A stretch of 64,000 bases of DNA, taken from positions 20,942,501 to 21,006,500 of the forward strand of contig JAWQUS010000010.1 in NCBI GenBank assembly GCA_036365455.1, given 5' to 3'. The stretch is from Macrosoma leucophasiata. Its lineage: Eukaryota > Arthropoda > Insecta > Lepidoptera > Hedylidae. The position numbers and the translations under genes were made by a program. The notes under the pieces were generated by a model. It did not search any database, was not told the DNA's origin, and saw only the letters and a program-made list of their open reading frames with translations. This document shows positions 21,660 to 32,616 of this stretch, piece by piece (within the stretch, counting starts at the first letter, position 1; every line of letters begins with the position of its first letter).

Positions 21660-21800
21660 GGAACGCTGCTGCCCAATATCCCTATCAAGCGTTATTGCAT
21701 TTACTATCCCTCTATTCGAATGGTTGGACCGCCATTGTTCGTTGGACTGCACTAGTGGAAGAATTCACCTCCACTCGTGGGGACGTCACGTCCCGATGCT
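21660..21800 (-). mobile_element. RTE-like retroposon fragment
   Basis: TGGACCGCCATTGTTCG, ACTGCACTAGTGGAAGAATTC and GGGGACGTCACGTCCC follow the order seen in 1169-1561. Confidence 0.55.
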
Positions 21801-21956
21801 TAGTCACGTCGCTTCACCTTAAGATTATAACTAGAGTATAAACTCTACTTAAATACTGTACCCTATAGAGGATACAGTATTCAATGACCGTCAGTGTAAG
21901 CGTTACGCTTCTTCCCTGCTTTTATAATACGAGCATGTAAAACAATTGTTTGATAT

Positions 21957-22170
21957 TATTTCGCATTAACACATGCTTGTGAAATATATTTTATTTTTAA
22001 AGAAAAATGGAAAGAAAAATTTGACTTCAGGCGAGGCTCGAACTCGCGACCTACTGGGAATCTAGTCCAGCCGCTCTTCCAATTGAGCTACTGAAGCACT
22101 GCCCGATTTGTCAAATCTTTCAGAAGTCAAATTTTTCTTTCCATTTTTCTTTAAAAATAAAATATGTAAA
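21957..22170 (-). mobile_element. T-element, subfamily a, near complete
   Basis: The left end is TTTCGCATTAACACATGC. The left arm (about 21990-22020, AAAGAAAAATGGAAAGAAAA) pairs with the right arm (about 22130-22160). The tRNA-like cassette is at 22024-22097 on the minus strand, with T-arm GCGAG TTCGAGC CTCGC and an acceptor stem of ACTTCAG against CTGAAGC. An extra TTTGTCAAATC segment separates cassette and right arm. Confidence 0.75.
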
Positions 22171-22194
22171 ACAATGTGTGTATAAATTTAAATT

Positions 22195-22536
22195 AAAAAC
22201 CGGTCAAGTGCATGTCGAGCCACGGACAGTTTAGCGTTTCGTTGTTTTTAGGTTTGATTGATGTAATGAAAAAATGACCTATCCAACGACATTCCACACT
22301 ATAGTAGAAAACTAAAAATAAAAAATATATGCGCGTTACATGTAGGGGAGGTATCTCAAATCATTTTATTTTTCATGTTTTTATTCTACCACTTTGTCGG
22401 CGTAATTAAGGTGTATACTTGTGCCTAATTTCAAGTCTAATACCATAGTTTTTGCGCTAAACCGCGGACGGACAGACAGACAGACAGACATGGCGAAACT
22501 ACAAGGGTTCCTTGTTTTCTTCGGAACCCTAAAAAC
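22195..22536 (+). mobile_element. CAGA-repeat element, diverged subfamily
   Basis: It runs from AAAAACCGGTCAAGTGCATG to TTCGGAACCCTAAAAAC, with GGACGGACAGACAGACAGAC near its end. The interior differs from the 7309 copy. Confidence 0.65.
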
Positions 22537-23220
22537 GATAATTTTGGCGTTCACACCACATACAAATGTTTACAAGCCAACACAAATGAATCACAAACTA
22601 TCGCCACTCATAAATACACCAACAACCGATAAATCAACCTTGAACCGACAATTATCGGCGCAGTCGTAAATCACTTAAGGATATTTTAATTAAACATCCT
22701 CAATATATCAGGGAGATAGCGGGGCGGGGGATGCTGGAATTAATTTAATTTTAACTTGATAATATATCACACTGGCGTCTTCGCTAATAATGGAATTATG
22801 TTTGTACTTGCAGAATCCATTTGCATTCTTATTAGACTCGTTGGGGAACGATCGAGTGATGTTTTTTTTAATTATCTGTGGATCATTATTAGATTTGTTT
22901 GTGAATTGTTAATTGAATTAGATTATTATGCATATTTTAATGAAGAAACTGCATTTGTGGCTTGAAAACTATTGGAAATTGAATTCCCGGATTTAATTTT
23001 GTTTTTTTTTTTCAATATGTAAGATTTTCACTAGCATTCTGGCTGGAAATAATTATAATCATGAATATTGAAATATCATAGAAATCTAAATAACAAGACA
23101 ATGTTATTCATATTTCTATGCTTAATACTAAAGAACGTATCTTTATACTGTGATACTATGGAATATCAAAAAAACATAACCGTTTTTTCGTAGATAATAG
23201 ATACAATCGTAATATGTATA
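22537..23220. other. unassigned AT-rich sequence
   Basis: Nothing recognised. Confidence 0.5.
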
Positions 23221-23225
23221 ACCGT

Positions 23226-23762
23226 AAAAACTCCGAGGTAATGGGACACATCCAGAAAATGAAAAAAAAATCTAATAGAACCAAAGATAAAGGATTTTAC
23301 ACCGTTATCTCTGATAGATAAGAAGCGCGCATGGCCCCGCGGCTGGTGTAGACCGTAAGCGATCTACTCGTTTAAGCATTACGGGCGCGGTCGGGTATGT
23401 GATGGATGGGTGAGTGGCAAATTAAAAAGCGCGTTTCCGTGCTTCGGAGGGCACGTTAAGCCGTCGGTCCCGGTTGCTATCGATAGATAGCAGTCGTTAA
23501 ACCTTGTCGGAGGTCTTATGGGCGGTTTGAAAACATCCGACAGCGGGTTGGCCATTAACCCGTATCTCCACCAATCCGCATTGGAGCAGCGTGGTGGAGT
23601 AAGCTTCAGGCCTCCCTCCAAAAAGGGGAGAGACTCATGCCCAGCAGTGGGACGTATAATGGGTTGCCATTATTATTATTATCTCTGATAGCCCCTAACC
23701 CGGGAATCGCACCCAAGCGTAGTAGTAGTAGCCTGCTACGACAAGACTGCTGAGGTACTTTA
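23226..23762 (-). mobile_element. S2 SINE split by a P retroposon
   Basis: The body part (ACTCCGAGGTAATGGG to TTATCTCTGATAG) ends at 23317 and the tRNA-like head (CCCTAACCCGGGAATCGCAC) resumes at 23692. The 13-bp TTATCTCTGATAG is duplicated at 23305-23317 and 23679-23691. Confidence 0.85.
23318..23678 (+). mobile_element. P retroposon, longest copy, ATT-tailed, with 13-bp duplication
   Basis: It starts near AAGCGCGCATGGCC, passes GGCTGGTGTAGACCGTAAGC, TTCGGAGGGCACGTTAAGCC and CTATCGATAG, then ends CCAGCAGTGGGACGTATAAT followed by GGGTTGCCATTATTATT. No coding capacity is visible, and with a simple-repeat tail and target duplication it behaves as a SINE or as a short LINE 3' end. It contains the DREF-type site TATCGATA. 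Confidence 0.8.
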
Positions 23763-23961
23763 GCATTTATTACCACGACATAAGGAGTCCATATAGTGAA
23801 GCGGTATATATTATTATACAAAAACCTCGTCGTATCGTAGAAAATGTCTAATACGCACTCATTAAAAAGATATGTATCAAAAAACCTACAACACGCAATC
23901 ACTACGAAATCAAATTGCAAGTAAGACCACGTATTCACCATTTCCGTTACATGAATTTCAG

Positions 23962-24116
23962 TGGGCCTCATCTACTAAGCCTAATGGGTTTTCCTATGCT
24001 TGACGAGCAGTCGGCAACGCCAGATATTCCATTCAGCCACCCAGACAATTCAGACTCCCTAGATTGCTATTCTAACCCCCCACCCACCACCGAGGGGCCG
24101 GCGCCCCCTTCAAACC
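23962..24116 (+). CDS. candidate internal coding exon, product unknown
   Basis: This is the only stretch with real coding character. It is preceded by ATGAATTTCAG (AG at 23960-23961) and followed by a GTACGTATAG donor (24117 on). Read with one leading base it gives 51 uninterrupted codons, starting GPHLLSLMGF and ending PTTEGPAPPSN, rich in Pro, Ser, Asp and Glu and with varied codon use, then one trailing base. The phases (two bases needed upstream, two downstream) are consistent with an internal exon. The open frame continues a few codons past the donor to TAA at 24131. There are no cysteine-rich, transmembrane or catalytic motifs, and it looks like a linker or cytoplasmic tail. I do not recognise the protein. 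The polypyrimidine tract is weak, so a chance ORF is possible. Confidence 0.4.
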
Positions 24117-24328
24117 GTACGTATAGCACTTAATTTCCGTATCGTATGGTCATTAATTTGTAAAATGATATTTGCTTAGATATACATCCTCTTCGGTTTA
24201 ATTAATTTCAATTTCCGAACTGGTAGACTTGTGAACGTTTTTTATCTGTGACGGAATGTTTGTTTAGTTTTATGTACTTATAGTCTGTGGGCACTTTATT
24301 ATTGTTTAATTTAAATTTAATAGTTATA

Positions 24329-24538
24329 CTAGCGGCGTGCCCCTTCTTCGCATGCCTGCAATTTAAGCAGATACTAACATAATATTGCGACTATTAATTT
24401 TATGGAGATGGAAGTTATCCTATCTTAAAAGTTGGATCCGAACTCCTCCAGGTGTGCAAAGTTTGATTAAAATCGGTTAAGATGTTTAGGAGTCCACTGC
24501 GACCAAACATTGTGACACGTATTTTATATGTATTAAGA
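24329..24538 (-). mobile_element. Helitron, same group as the tandem array, diverged
   Basis: On the minus strand it starts TCTTAATACATATAAAATAC, passes GTGTCACAATGTTTGG and GGACTCCTAAAC, and ends GGCACGCCGCTAG (CTAG at 24329-24332). Confidence 0.75.
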
Positions 24539-25513
24539 TTTACCCATGATCGCGCTTTATCACTGAAAAAAATATGAAAAACCTAAGAGATTTTTTTTCA
24601 ACGGTTATTAATATCAAAACAAGATACCCACAGACTATTACTACGTCAAACATGGCATTCATTCAATAACAACTGGTGTTGTAGAAAGCAGAAAACCAAG
24701 AACAAAATAACAACTTAATTCAAGCTTCATGTCACCTTAATGAATAATTAAACTTGCCTTTTGATAGCAAAGTCTATTAAAACTAAGCGATGCATACACT
24801 TACGTCGAAAGTTACATCAACAAAAAAGGCGGGAAGTTGTTTATCTATGTAAGTTTGCCGACCTTTTTGCTGTCGCCCTCTGGTGGCGAGATTATGGCGG
24901 ATTGTCGCTGTCACCGGGCGCATTGCCCCAACTTTTAATTACTACCATTGTGAGCAAAAGTTTAAGTCGACGACAAAAGAACTTTTTCTAATGAAACTTC
25001 GCGTCGTTATTTCCTAAGGCGTCTGGTTATTTTTATAAATCTCACAATTTCGATACTATACTTTTTGCATTTTTAATTTTAGAACGCTCGCTTCGTTAAG
25101 TGCATATTTCCGAACGCAAATTGAGCTTGTTCTTGCTGTTTACACAGAAAACTGAGACACGGCCCTGCATAAATTGCAGAGCTCCACATAATTAAAAATC
25201 AACATTTACATTCAATTCAATCTTCAATATGCTGTCTACATTGCGTTTTGTTGTAGCGAACATCAAAATTTGTATTTACGTTCTTGTTTTAAAAGTTAAA
25301 ACTCTTTTCGTTTTAAATTGTGTTTTGATGTGATTTTCATTGAAGATAACTATATTAGCGCGTTTTGTTTTTTAAATTGTCGATTGACAAAAATCCTTTT
25401 TGGTTCCTTGTATGTGTCGTAGATGGTTGTTCAGGTGAACAATTAATACTTAATATAATTTTATTGCGATATTGATATCACGTTACTCACGTTGATTTCC
25501 ACTGGAAACACTG
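24539..25513. other. unassigned sequence with a CTCF-like motif
   Basis: Apart from the motif at 24872-24886 nothing is recognised. The 76-codon ORF at 24761 overlaps that motif and is not gene-like. Confidence 0.4.
24872..24900 (-). promoter_or_regulatory. CTCF-like site next to a YY1/Pho-like core
   Basis: The minus strand reads CCACCAGAGGGCGAC (24872-24886), close to the CTCF consensus CCASYAGRKGGCRC. The plus strand then has ATGGCGG (24894-24900), a YY1/Pho-like core. Both lie outside recognised repeats. CTCF is conserved in insects, but its moth motif is inferred from other animals. Confidence 0.35.
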
Positions 25514-25557
25514 GTTTTGATATTATCATTTCACACGTGAAATGATAATATCAAAAC
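25514..25557. repeat. perfect 21-bp-arm palindrome
   Basis: GTTTTGATATTATCATTTCA plus C (25514-25534) pairs perfectly with its complement at 25537-25557 across an AC spacer. The S1 tail begins within a few bases, and the palindrome edge overlaps the S1 target duplication. Confidence 0.9.
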
Positions 25558-25560
25558 ATT

Positions 25561-25848
25561 TTTTTTTTTTTATGTTATGGAAGTGGCAAACAAGCATGCA
25601 GTTCACATTGATGTTAAGTGATGACTGCAGCCTATAGACACCCACACAAAGACCAAGGTCAAAATGCAGATGCGTTGCCACTCCTGAGGCCTAAGGTGTT
25701 ATGCCACTGTGCCGGAAATTACAGGGCCGTACATTACCACCTGACCGGAACACGATAGTGCTGAACACTACCGTTTAGCGGCAAGTATATTAGGTAATGC
25801 GGTGGTGCCTACGCCCGCGAGCTCCGTCACTGGAGCTCTACCACCAGT
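25561..25848 (-). mobile_element. S1 SINE, reference copy with target duplication
   Basis: Read on the minus strand it begins ACTGGTGGTAGAGCTCCAGT and continues with GACGGAGCTCGCGGGCGTAG, GCACCACCGCATTACC, GTTCAGCACTATCG, GTGTTCCGGTCAGGTGG, CCTTAGGCCTCAGGAGTGG, CTATAGGCTGCAGTC, ACTTAACATCAATGTG and CATGCTTGTTTGCC, ending in TAACATAAAAAA. The 8-bp AAAACATT flanks it at 25553-25560 and 25849-25856. The 5' end can fold (GGTGGT with ACCACC, GAGCTCC with GGAGCTC). A TGGTAGAGCTC and a GTTCAGCAC lie near where Pol III A and B boxes are expected, but each departs from consensus, and no tRNA or 5S similarity is clear. The tail resembles the LINE end at 16680-16833. Confidence 0.92.
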
Positions 25849-25850
25849 AA

Positions 25851-25883
25851 AACATTATACTAATAGTATAACATTATACTAAT
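25851..25883. repeat. 19-bp direct repeat
   Basis: AACATTATACTAAT recurs 19 bases later. The first copy includes the S1 target duplication, so it predates or overlaps that insertion. Confidence 0.7.
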
Positions 25884-25889
25884 GCATGT

Positions 25890-28270
25890 TAAAAATATAC
25901 CGCCTTCGTATGGTATCGTACAATCGCCACGTATAAGTTTGTCCTCCTTGCTTATCGATCGATCAAAAGAACAATAATAAGTTTAGCTTACACCACTGTT
26001 ATAAATATACTTTCCTTGTTTTTACGCAGTGGTGCATTTGTTTAACAATGTCTTTGCTTCCATGACTTAGTTTAGGGACCTCGCCGCTTGTCCACACGGG
26101 CATTTTATGCGGTGGCAATAAAAGCTTTGAGTATTTTATTGATATTGGATGGGTGGCGAGTCCCTGATTGTACGTTGGCCTAGGAGACGGGATAGGATCA
26201 CTCGGTGTTTTTTTTTTTTAAATAAAAGATTCGCTAGTTTTCTATCTCCTCTGCCGAATTCTGCGCCTGAGTAGAAACTTAGGCGTATAGTTATGTTGTC
26301 GATAATAATTGATTCTTATTATTTCTCCGTCTATCTGTTTGATTGATCAATCAATAACTTCATTTTAATGAGGACATTGAACAGAAAAAATACTAGCCGT
26401 TTATAAATTATTTAATATCGTGGTACGTGGTAAAATTTAATTGAAACTGTTTTATCAGATTTATTTCACGTATACATTTTTCCATCACGAAAGCTGCAAA
26501 TCGCATGAAACATCGAGTTTTTTTTTTAATAACATAAAGGCCTTTTTACATACGCATACGCGTGATAAATCTGCGAAAATAAATATAATTTACTTCCATG
26601 AGTGTAGCCTGCGAAAACCTAAGAACTAATCATGAAAGAATATCGTGAAGTTTCGCAAAAAAGTCTCGAACCGCTGAATTAGTAGGTACACATAAACATT
26701 GTAACAAAACATTTATTTTGCACAACCACAATTTAAACTAGGCATTGATTACAACAATCTACATAATGCTTGTAATCGTTGTAATCATTATAATCAAGGG
26801 GCGGTTCACATGATTGACCGCGAGGTGGAGCCAGTGCGCTTTTCCTTTTGTAAACAGCCTTTGTATTCAACCTCCTTATACTTGCATCAAGCTGGCCCTT
26901 ATTTTGTAATACATATTAATATCGCATAGAAAACCATATGCATAATTCATTTGATTTTTAAAATTTCCTCACTGTAGGTCACGGTTAGTGGCGAAAGCCA
27001 CCGATCTGCCGCCAAATACATAAAACAGAAACTACTAGGCCGATACCGAAGGCGACTGATATTTGCGACTACAAGGAATCGTGTAGGTTAACACTTTCGA
27101 AGAACAAACATTATTTCCGAGCAATAAAGTAGAAAACTAACTTTAACAAATCTATTTGAAGCAAAAGAAACTGGCGAAGCAATAAAAGGGAAATAATAGT
27201 TATGGAAATAGTCTTTCATTTTCCACGAAAGAAAACTCCGCGAAACTACCGACAATATGAATGAAACTATAATATTAGAAAAGTTTCGTCCGGGAAATGA
27301 GAAAACGTTGTACGAACTCGTTCGTCTAATACACGTAGTTATAAACTTGTTCAATATAATATCGAGTGGTGTATCGCCGTCTCGCTCCCGCCCACCGCTC
27401 TAACTACCCCGTTTAATTGCATATTCAGCTGAGTAATGTACCCCGTGGATGTCTATGCTCCTCGAAATGGCCACGATAAAGCAGTCATACTGTTATTCAA
27501 TTTTAATACATTGCATTCACAGCCGAAGCTGTGTCGCGTGGCCTTGAAGTAAAAATAATCGGAGCGGTTACCGCCCGCTTGACTGATGGCCAGAAAAGAA
27601 AGAGCTACTTTTAAATAAAGAATAATGCAGCTATTTTTTAAGCCCGTCAACTCTCGATCGTATCGCTCTCCGCTCACGACGATAGCGTCACTATATGATC
27701 GATTGTTCGAAATCGATATATCGCTTTGACAAATCGTAATCGATATTAGTAAATGCGAGGTCGGCGGACTGGCATGCAGATGAGATGCATACCTATTTAC
27801 CTACGAGCCCTTTAGTATATAATGTAAGCGATTGTTATGATAATATGAGCTGCAATAGACGTAGGAGCGATGAAATATTGGCCTGTTTTGCATAAGTACC
27901 GCGGCGTAGTCGGAGCGAAACGCTTCTACGATGTGCTACGACGCTACGAAAAGGAACTCGTAGCTTCTTAATTGTTCATTAGAGGGAAATTCTAAAACAA
28001 ATTGCTTAAACGAATTTGGGTTATCAGGAAGTTATAACAAGAAGAAAACACATTCATTAAGCACATCAGATACGCAATAATTAACAGGGTTGTCGAGCCG
28101 CCATTCGTTCCGTACACACACACTTCGGCTAAACATCTTTTATGTGTACGTTTTACGTAATTAAGTAAATATTCCGTTTCAACGCGTGTATACTTAAACG
28201 TTGTTGTAGAAGCTGTGTATTATTCAACCTGAATCACAAAATATGAAATGTTTTTAATATATTTTGTCCA
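25890..28270. other. SINE-free unassigned sequence
   Basis: About 2.4 kb without any repeat I recognise. It includes moderately CpG-rich segments (27360-27460, 27520-27770), an E-box CAGCTG near 27427, and three ATCGAT motifs (27698, 27712, 27739). There is no open frame above 88 codons and none looks coding. A CTTCTACG...CTACGACGCTACG segment lies at 27923-27950. Confidence 0.45.
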
Positions 28271-28274
28271 TTTT

Positions 28275-28428
28275 ACTGGTGGTAGAGCTCCTATGACGGA
28301 GCTCGTGGGCGTAGGCACCACCGCATTATGTACTTGCCGCTAAATGGTAGTGTTCAGCACTATCGTGTTCCGGTCAGATGGTAATGTACGGCTCTGTTAT
28401 TTCCGGCACAGGCCTCAGGTGTGGTAAC
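28275..28428 (+). mobile_element. S1 5' half fused to an inverted S2
   Basis: It begins ACTGGTGGTAGAGCTCC and stops after GTGGTAACGCA, where S2 sequence takes over. S1 and S2 share GCA at the joint. Confidence 0.8.
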
Positions 28429-28672
28429 GCAAACACCCACGATTCGCCGGTTACGTTTTTGCCCATGTAACAGGTGGCGAGCCTGTTGCCATCTCCAGGC
28501 ACATTACCAAACTCCGAGGTACTGGGAAACTTCCAGAAAATGGAAAAATCTCAATAGAACCAGAGATAAAGGATTTTAAACCGTTATATCTGATAGCCTC
28601 CGACCCGGGAATCGAAACCAGGACCTCCAGCGTAGTAGTAGTGGCCTGCTACCACTAGGCTACTGAGTCACA
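28429..28672 (-). mobile_element. S2 SINE lacking its 3' end
   Basis: It runs from AAACACCCACGATTCGCC, via CCAGAAAATGGAAAAATCTC, to the tRNA-like head (GGAATCGAAACCAGGACC and CTACCACTAGGCTACTGAG). The 3' end is missing exactly at the fusion. Confidence 0.85.
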
Positions 28673-28689
28673 TAAAACAAACCTACTAA

Positions 28690-29878
28690 GTTTAATATAA
28701 CACGAATGTTAAATGGCTTTGCATTCAAATGGAATGCAGGTACAATGTCTACAAAACTACCTTCAAAAACTTAGAGATGTAAGATAACAAAATATGCAGT
28801 GATTTAATGGCTGTCGTAAAAGAAAAAAAATGTATTGCCAACATCGAGTAAAGATTTTTTGATGCCGTCTTATGCAAATGGAACCTTGTACTAACAACAT
28901 TTCCAGTATTACCAACATAAAATCGCGAAAGCATAATCTACCGAACTATAACAATCTGTTGTCCTTTCACCAACATACCCGCCTGGTACGAGACGGTAAA
29001 AAACGATATTAAAACTGTAAACATCCTAGGTGTATTTCGGAAAGCACTCATCGATCTACCAACTTTTTAATTAAAAAACATAACACGCCAAGCGAATCTC
29101 GGCTCTATCCGAATGATTCATTCGATACGGTCTCTCGATAAAAAGCAATTGCTTCATTATAAGCGTACATTACCCTGATATGATAATACGTACCTAATAT
29201 AAGAATTTATCGTTCGTATTATTCGTACTCGATCACTAAAGTACGTTGCAAGAGAAGGACAGGTTTCTAGAGGTTTGGACGCTGGGTAAGAAAGAGACGG
29301 GAAACTGCCGATACAATGCACATGATGTAGTATGTACCTTTTATATTTAGTTCTATTGAAAATGTAGCGTTCAAATTACGATGGTTAGTTTCTTTTGATA
29401 TATCGGATATAAATATCGATTTTGAAAATGAAAATTGATATTACGATATTAGCTTCGATTTCATTTCTAAGATGATACATTTTGATACACAAAAATACGT
29501 AACCTACATTGAAATCGTTTTATTACTTTATTGTAAAACATTTTTCTTCTGAGCTTACCTGCGTGTTTTTATTTACTGCAACTCTATGGTAATACTAAAA
29601 TTATGTAACAATACTTGTAAGTCCGGCAAAAACTAAAATACTTAGAATAAACCATTAGGAAAAAACTTAGACGAGTTAAGTATTAAAGTTCCGATCTCAA
29701 ATTTGTAATTTGTTTATCAAACGTCTGCTATGCATCTGTATGTACGGTATAGATAGGGTTGCCAACATCCTTATATATGGAGTAAGTTCACATTTTATTT
29801 CCAAGAAAACTGTATGGATATTTATTTATAATATGTAACTATATATTTTATGGATTTTAAATTATCTAAAACAATAAT
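28690..29878. other. unassigned AT-rich sequence
   Basis: No repeat family or gene is recognised. Confidence 0.5.
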
Positions 29879-29950
29879 ACGGGCGCGGTCGGGTTGTGTG
29901 ATGGGTGACCGCTAGTGGCAAATTAATTGCGTGTTTCCGTGCTTCGAGAT
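29879..29950 (+). mobile_element. P retroposon fragment
   Basis: GGGCGCGGTCGGGTTGTGTG through GTGTTTCCGTGCTTCG matches the first third of the family. The rest is lost. Confidence 0.7.
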
Positions 29951-30359
29951 TTTTTTTAAAAGATTACAAACTTATATAGTGTAATATAAATTATAACACC
30001 TAATAAGCACTTAAAAAAGGAAATAGATATTACGTTTTTTTGATGTGGTAAACCTTTCGTCACTTTGTAAATATGTGCACGTGGAATTCGAAAATTATTT
30101 GATTTAACCAATTAAAATAATTATACTTCAGAGCTAATGATCAATATTCGTATGTTAAATTAAAATAAAAAATACTCGAGTTTTATGATAATAGAGTAAA
30201 AAATAAAAAAAATGTTTTGAAAAGGCTTTCAGTTCCATTGCCGGTTAAACCGTTAAAGACAATCAGTAAAATGTCTGGAAAATTCCTGTAATTAAAATTT
30301 CTGATAATTATACGTTTTAATTTTATTTCAAAGACATTTTAAGCACGTCTTCTCGTAGT

Positions 30360-30600
30360 CGACAGCCCTAGACAAGGAGGGGCGCGGGGGCGGTGTCCGC
30401 GGCTCGCTCCGTCACACGGCCACCAGTCACGTGCGACGACGCCGGCTCGCCACTCGCGTTGCGTAATCGATTCCGAATCGATTACCGATATTGCACATCA
30501 CTATTCCCGCGCAAATTTCGTATTCATCGCGTGTGCTGTGTATTTCATTTTGTTTTTTTTTTGTGTTTATTGGATTTGACGCTGTGCTCAAGGTGGGTTG
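30360..30600 (+). promoter_or_regulatory. CpG-rich promoter-like patch with possible first exon and donor
   Basis: A GC-rich block (GGGGCGCGGGGGCGGTGTCC, GGCTCGCTCCGTCACACGG) is followed by the palindrome GTAATCGATT-CCG-AATCGATTAC (30463-30485), a plausible untranslated leader, and GTGCTCAAG/GTGGGTTGAG, a good 5' splice donor at 30592/30593. No coding start is convincing before the donor. It could be the start of a plus-strand gene whose coding exons lie elsewhere. Evidence is compositional only. Confidence 0.35.
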
Positions 30601-32405
30601 AGTTTTATTTTTAATTATGACTGATAGAGTCGAAAGAATCTTTGCATACGATTAGTCTGTGATATGGTAATGGACCGTAATATTAACATTCAATGTTTGA
30701 AGGTCACTTAATAATAATAAAAATCAAAGTTAGGTTATAGCAACATTGAAAAGGTCAATACTCTGTGTGGCACGCGAGCAAGACGCTACAATGAATGTAG
30801 AACACCTCGTAGTCGATATTTGACGGATGACTGATGTATCCATGCAATATTCAATCGCTAGAAAAAAACTTATAATTTTTTGTTAGAAAAAAAATGAATG
30901 AGGAATGGGAATCTTTAAACTAACAACAACTTATAACTTTAACCCCTACTATGTTTTTTTTTTAAAGTAGGTATATTTTTTCACACCATATTTTATATTT
31001 TATGTTAATAAGCAGGTATAGCAGACGTGGATAGAATAATATGTGGTTCCTAGAATGTTATAGGAACCTAAGCTTATTTTATAAGATTTTTATCTGGTTT
31101 GTGTATTTGATATATTATTATATTTTATGTGATTTATAAATGAAAACCATATTCATATACGATTATCATAACACGAAATAACTTTAATCATTTTAGTACA
31201 AGTATATTTTGTTATTTTACACAACACCTGGTCGGTACAACTCTACATAGAGTTAGAGTCCTTGGAAACATTAAAAACAAAGTTTTATAGGTACGCAGTT
31301 AGGCAGAAGGTGATTACTTAAATATAACTATTATGTAAATTGAAACTCCTTGTTTGTGTTCTACAGTAGTAGAACTTAAAAGTAAAAAAGGAATTTAGAA
31401 AATGGTAAAACACAATTAAGTAGGTATAATGTCTTCTCACCTAAGCATTTAATTTTGTTGATTGTTTGTTTACGCTACTATATACCTACATATAAAATAG
31501 CATAAATAAAAGACCTACAGCAATAGCCATATTATTGCGAATCGAGTTAACCAACGGAATAATTTAGTAACTACATCGTATCAATTTGAGATGGATGTTA
31601 GAAAAATATTGAAAACGTGTTTATCCAAGAGTGCAGAATCTTCAATAGGAAATAATCCAATCCAAATGGTTAATCAAAATTCAAATAACAATCGAACGCT
31701 CATTTTAGAATCAAGATCCAAGAAACCAATACACTATAATTTCTAATTCTCTCCACCAGTATTTTATGAATTACAGAACATTAGTTTTAAGATCGGATAA
31801 CCTATCCTGTTATTTACTATGATTTAATATGAGCAAGTGCATTGTTTAAAACAACCACAACGTAGCATGGAGGGACTGTATAATTATTTATCAAGGATGT
31901 TTGGTCGAATACTTTTGCCCTTCTTCATTTTCAAAGTCAATAATTAACATAATGTTAATGTATTTTTTGTTTTACGTATTTTATAATTAAATTGTGGTTT
32001 GGCCCATCTCTATTCTAAATAGTTATAATTGAAGGTGAAGTTAGTTTTGTATGAAATCGGTTACGCCAGCATGAGTCTTATCAGACAGCTAAAAATTATA
32101 ATAACCATTTAAAATGCTACAATTTTCGTAGATTATGTAAGAGCAATGCATAAAACAACCGCAGATCTGTTGTTTCTTTATGACGTTAATTATTATTTCA
32201 GGTGTCATCACAGTTTTATCGCTCTATGTTTATTTATAAGTGAATGGAGTAGCAAATCCATGATATATATATGTGGTGATTGCCAATCGCGACATACCTA
32301 TAAATTATCATTAAAATCAAAACTACAAAATAAAAGCAATCTACAATACAGTTAACTTGTTAATTACAGCAATGTTACATTTGAGTACAACAGTGTTATC
32401 TTTAA
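30601..32405. other. unassigned AT-rich sequence, no SINE
   Basis: If the patch upstream is a first exon this would be the start of an intron. I see no repeats or coding exons in it. Confidence 0.45.
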
Positions 32406-32616
32406 TCTATAATATAAAAATAAGTCGGGTTTTCCTTCCTGACGCTATAACTCCAGAACGCACCAACCGATTTCCACGGTTTTGCATTCGTTGGAAAGGT
32501 CTCGGGCTCCGTGAGGTTTATAGCTAATCTAATCTAAGAAAAAGGTTTATAGAAAATTCAGGAAAAAATATTTATCAAACAACATGCACGCGGGCGAAGC
32601 CGCTGGCAACAGCTAG
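32406..32616 (+). mobile_element. non-autonomous Helitron
   Basis: It starts TCTATAATATAAAAATAAG and ends CTGGCAACAGCTAG followed by T. A short internal duplication (GGTTTATAGCTAAT, GGTTTATAGAAAAT) distinguishes it from the 44201 copy. Confidence 0.82.
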
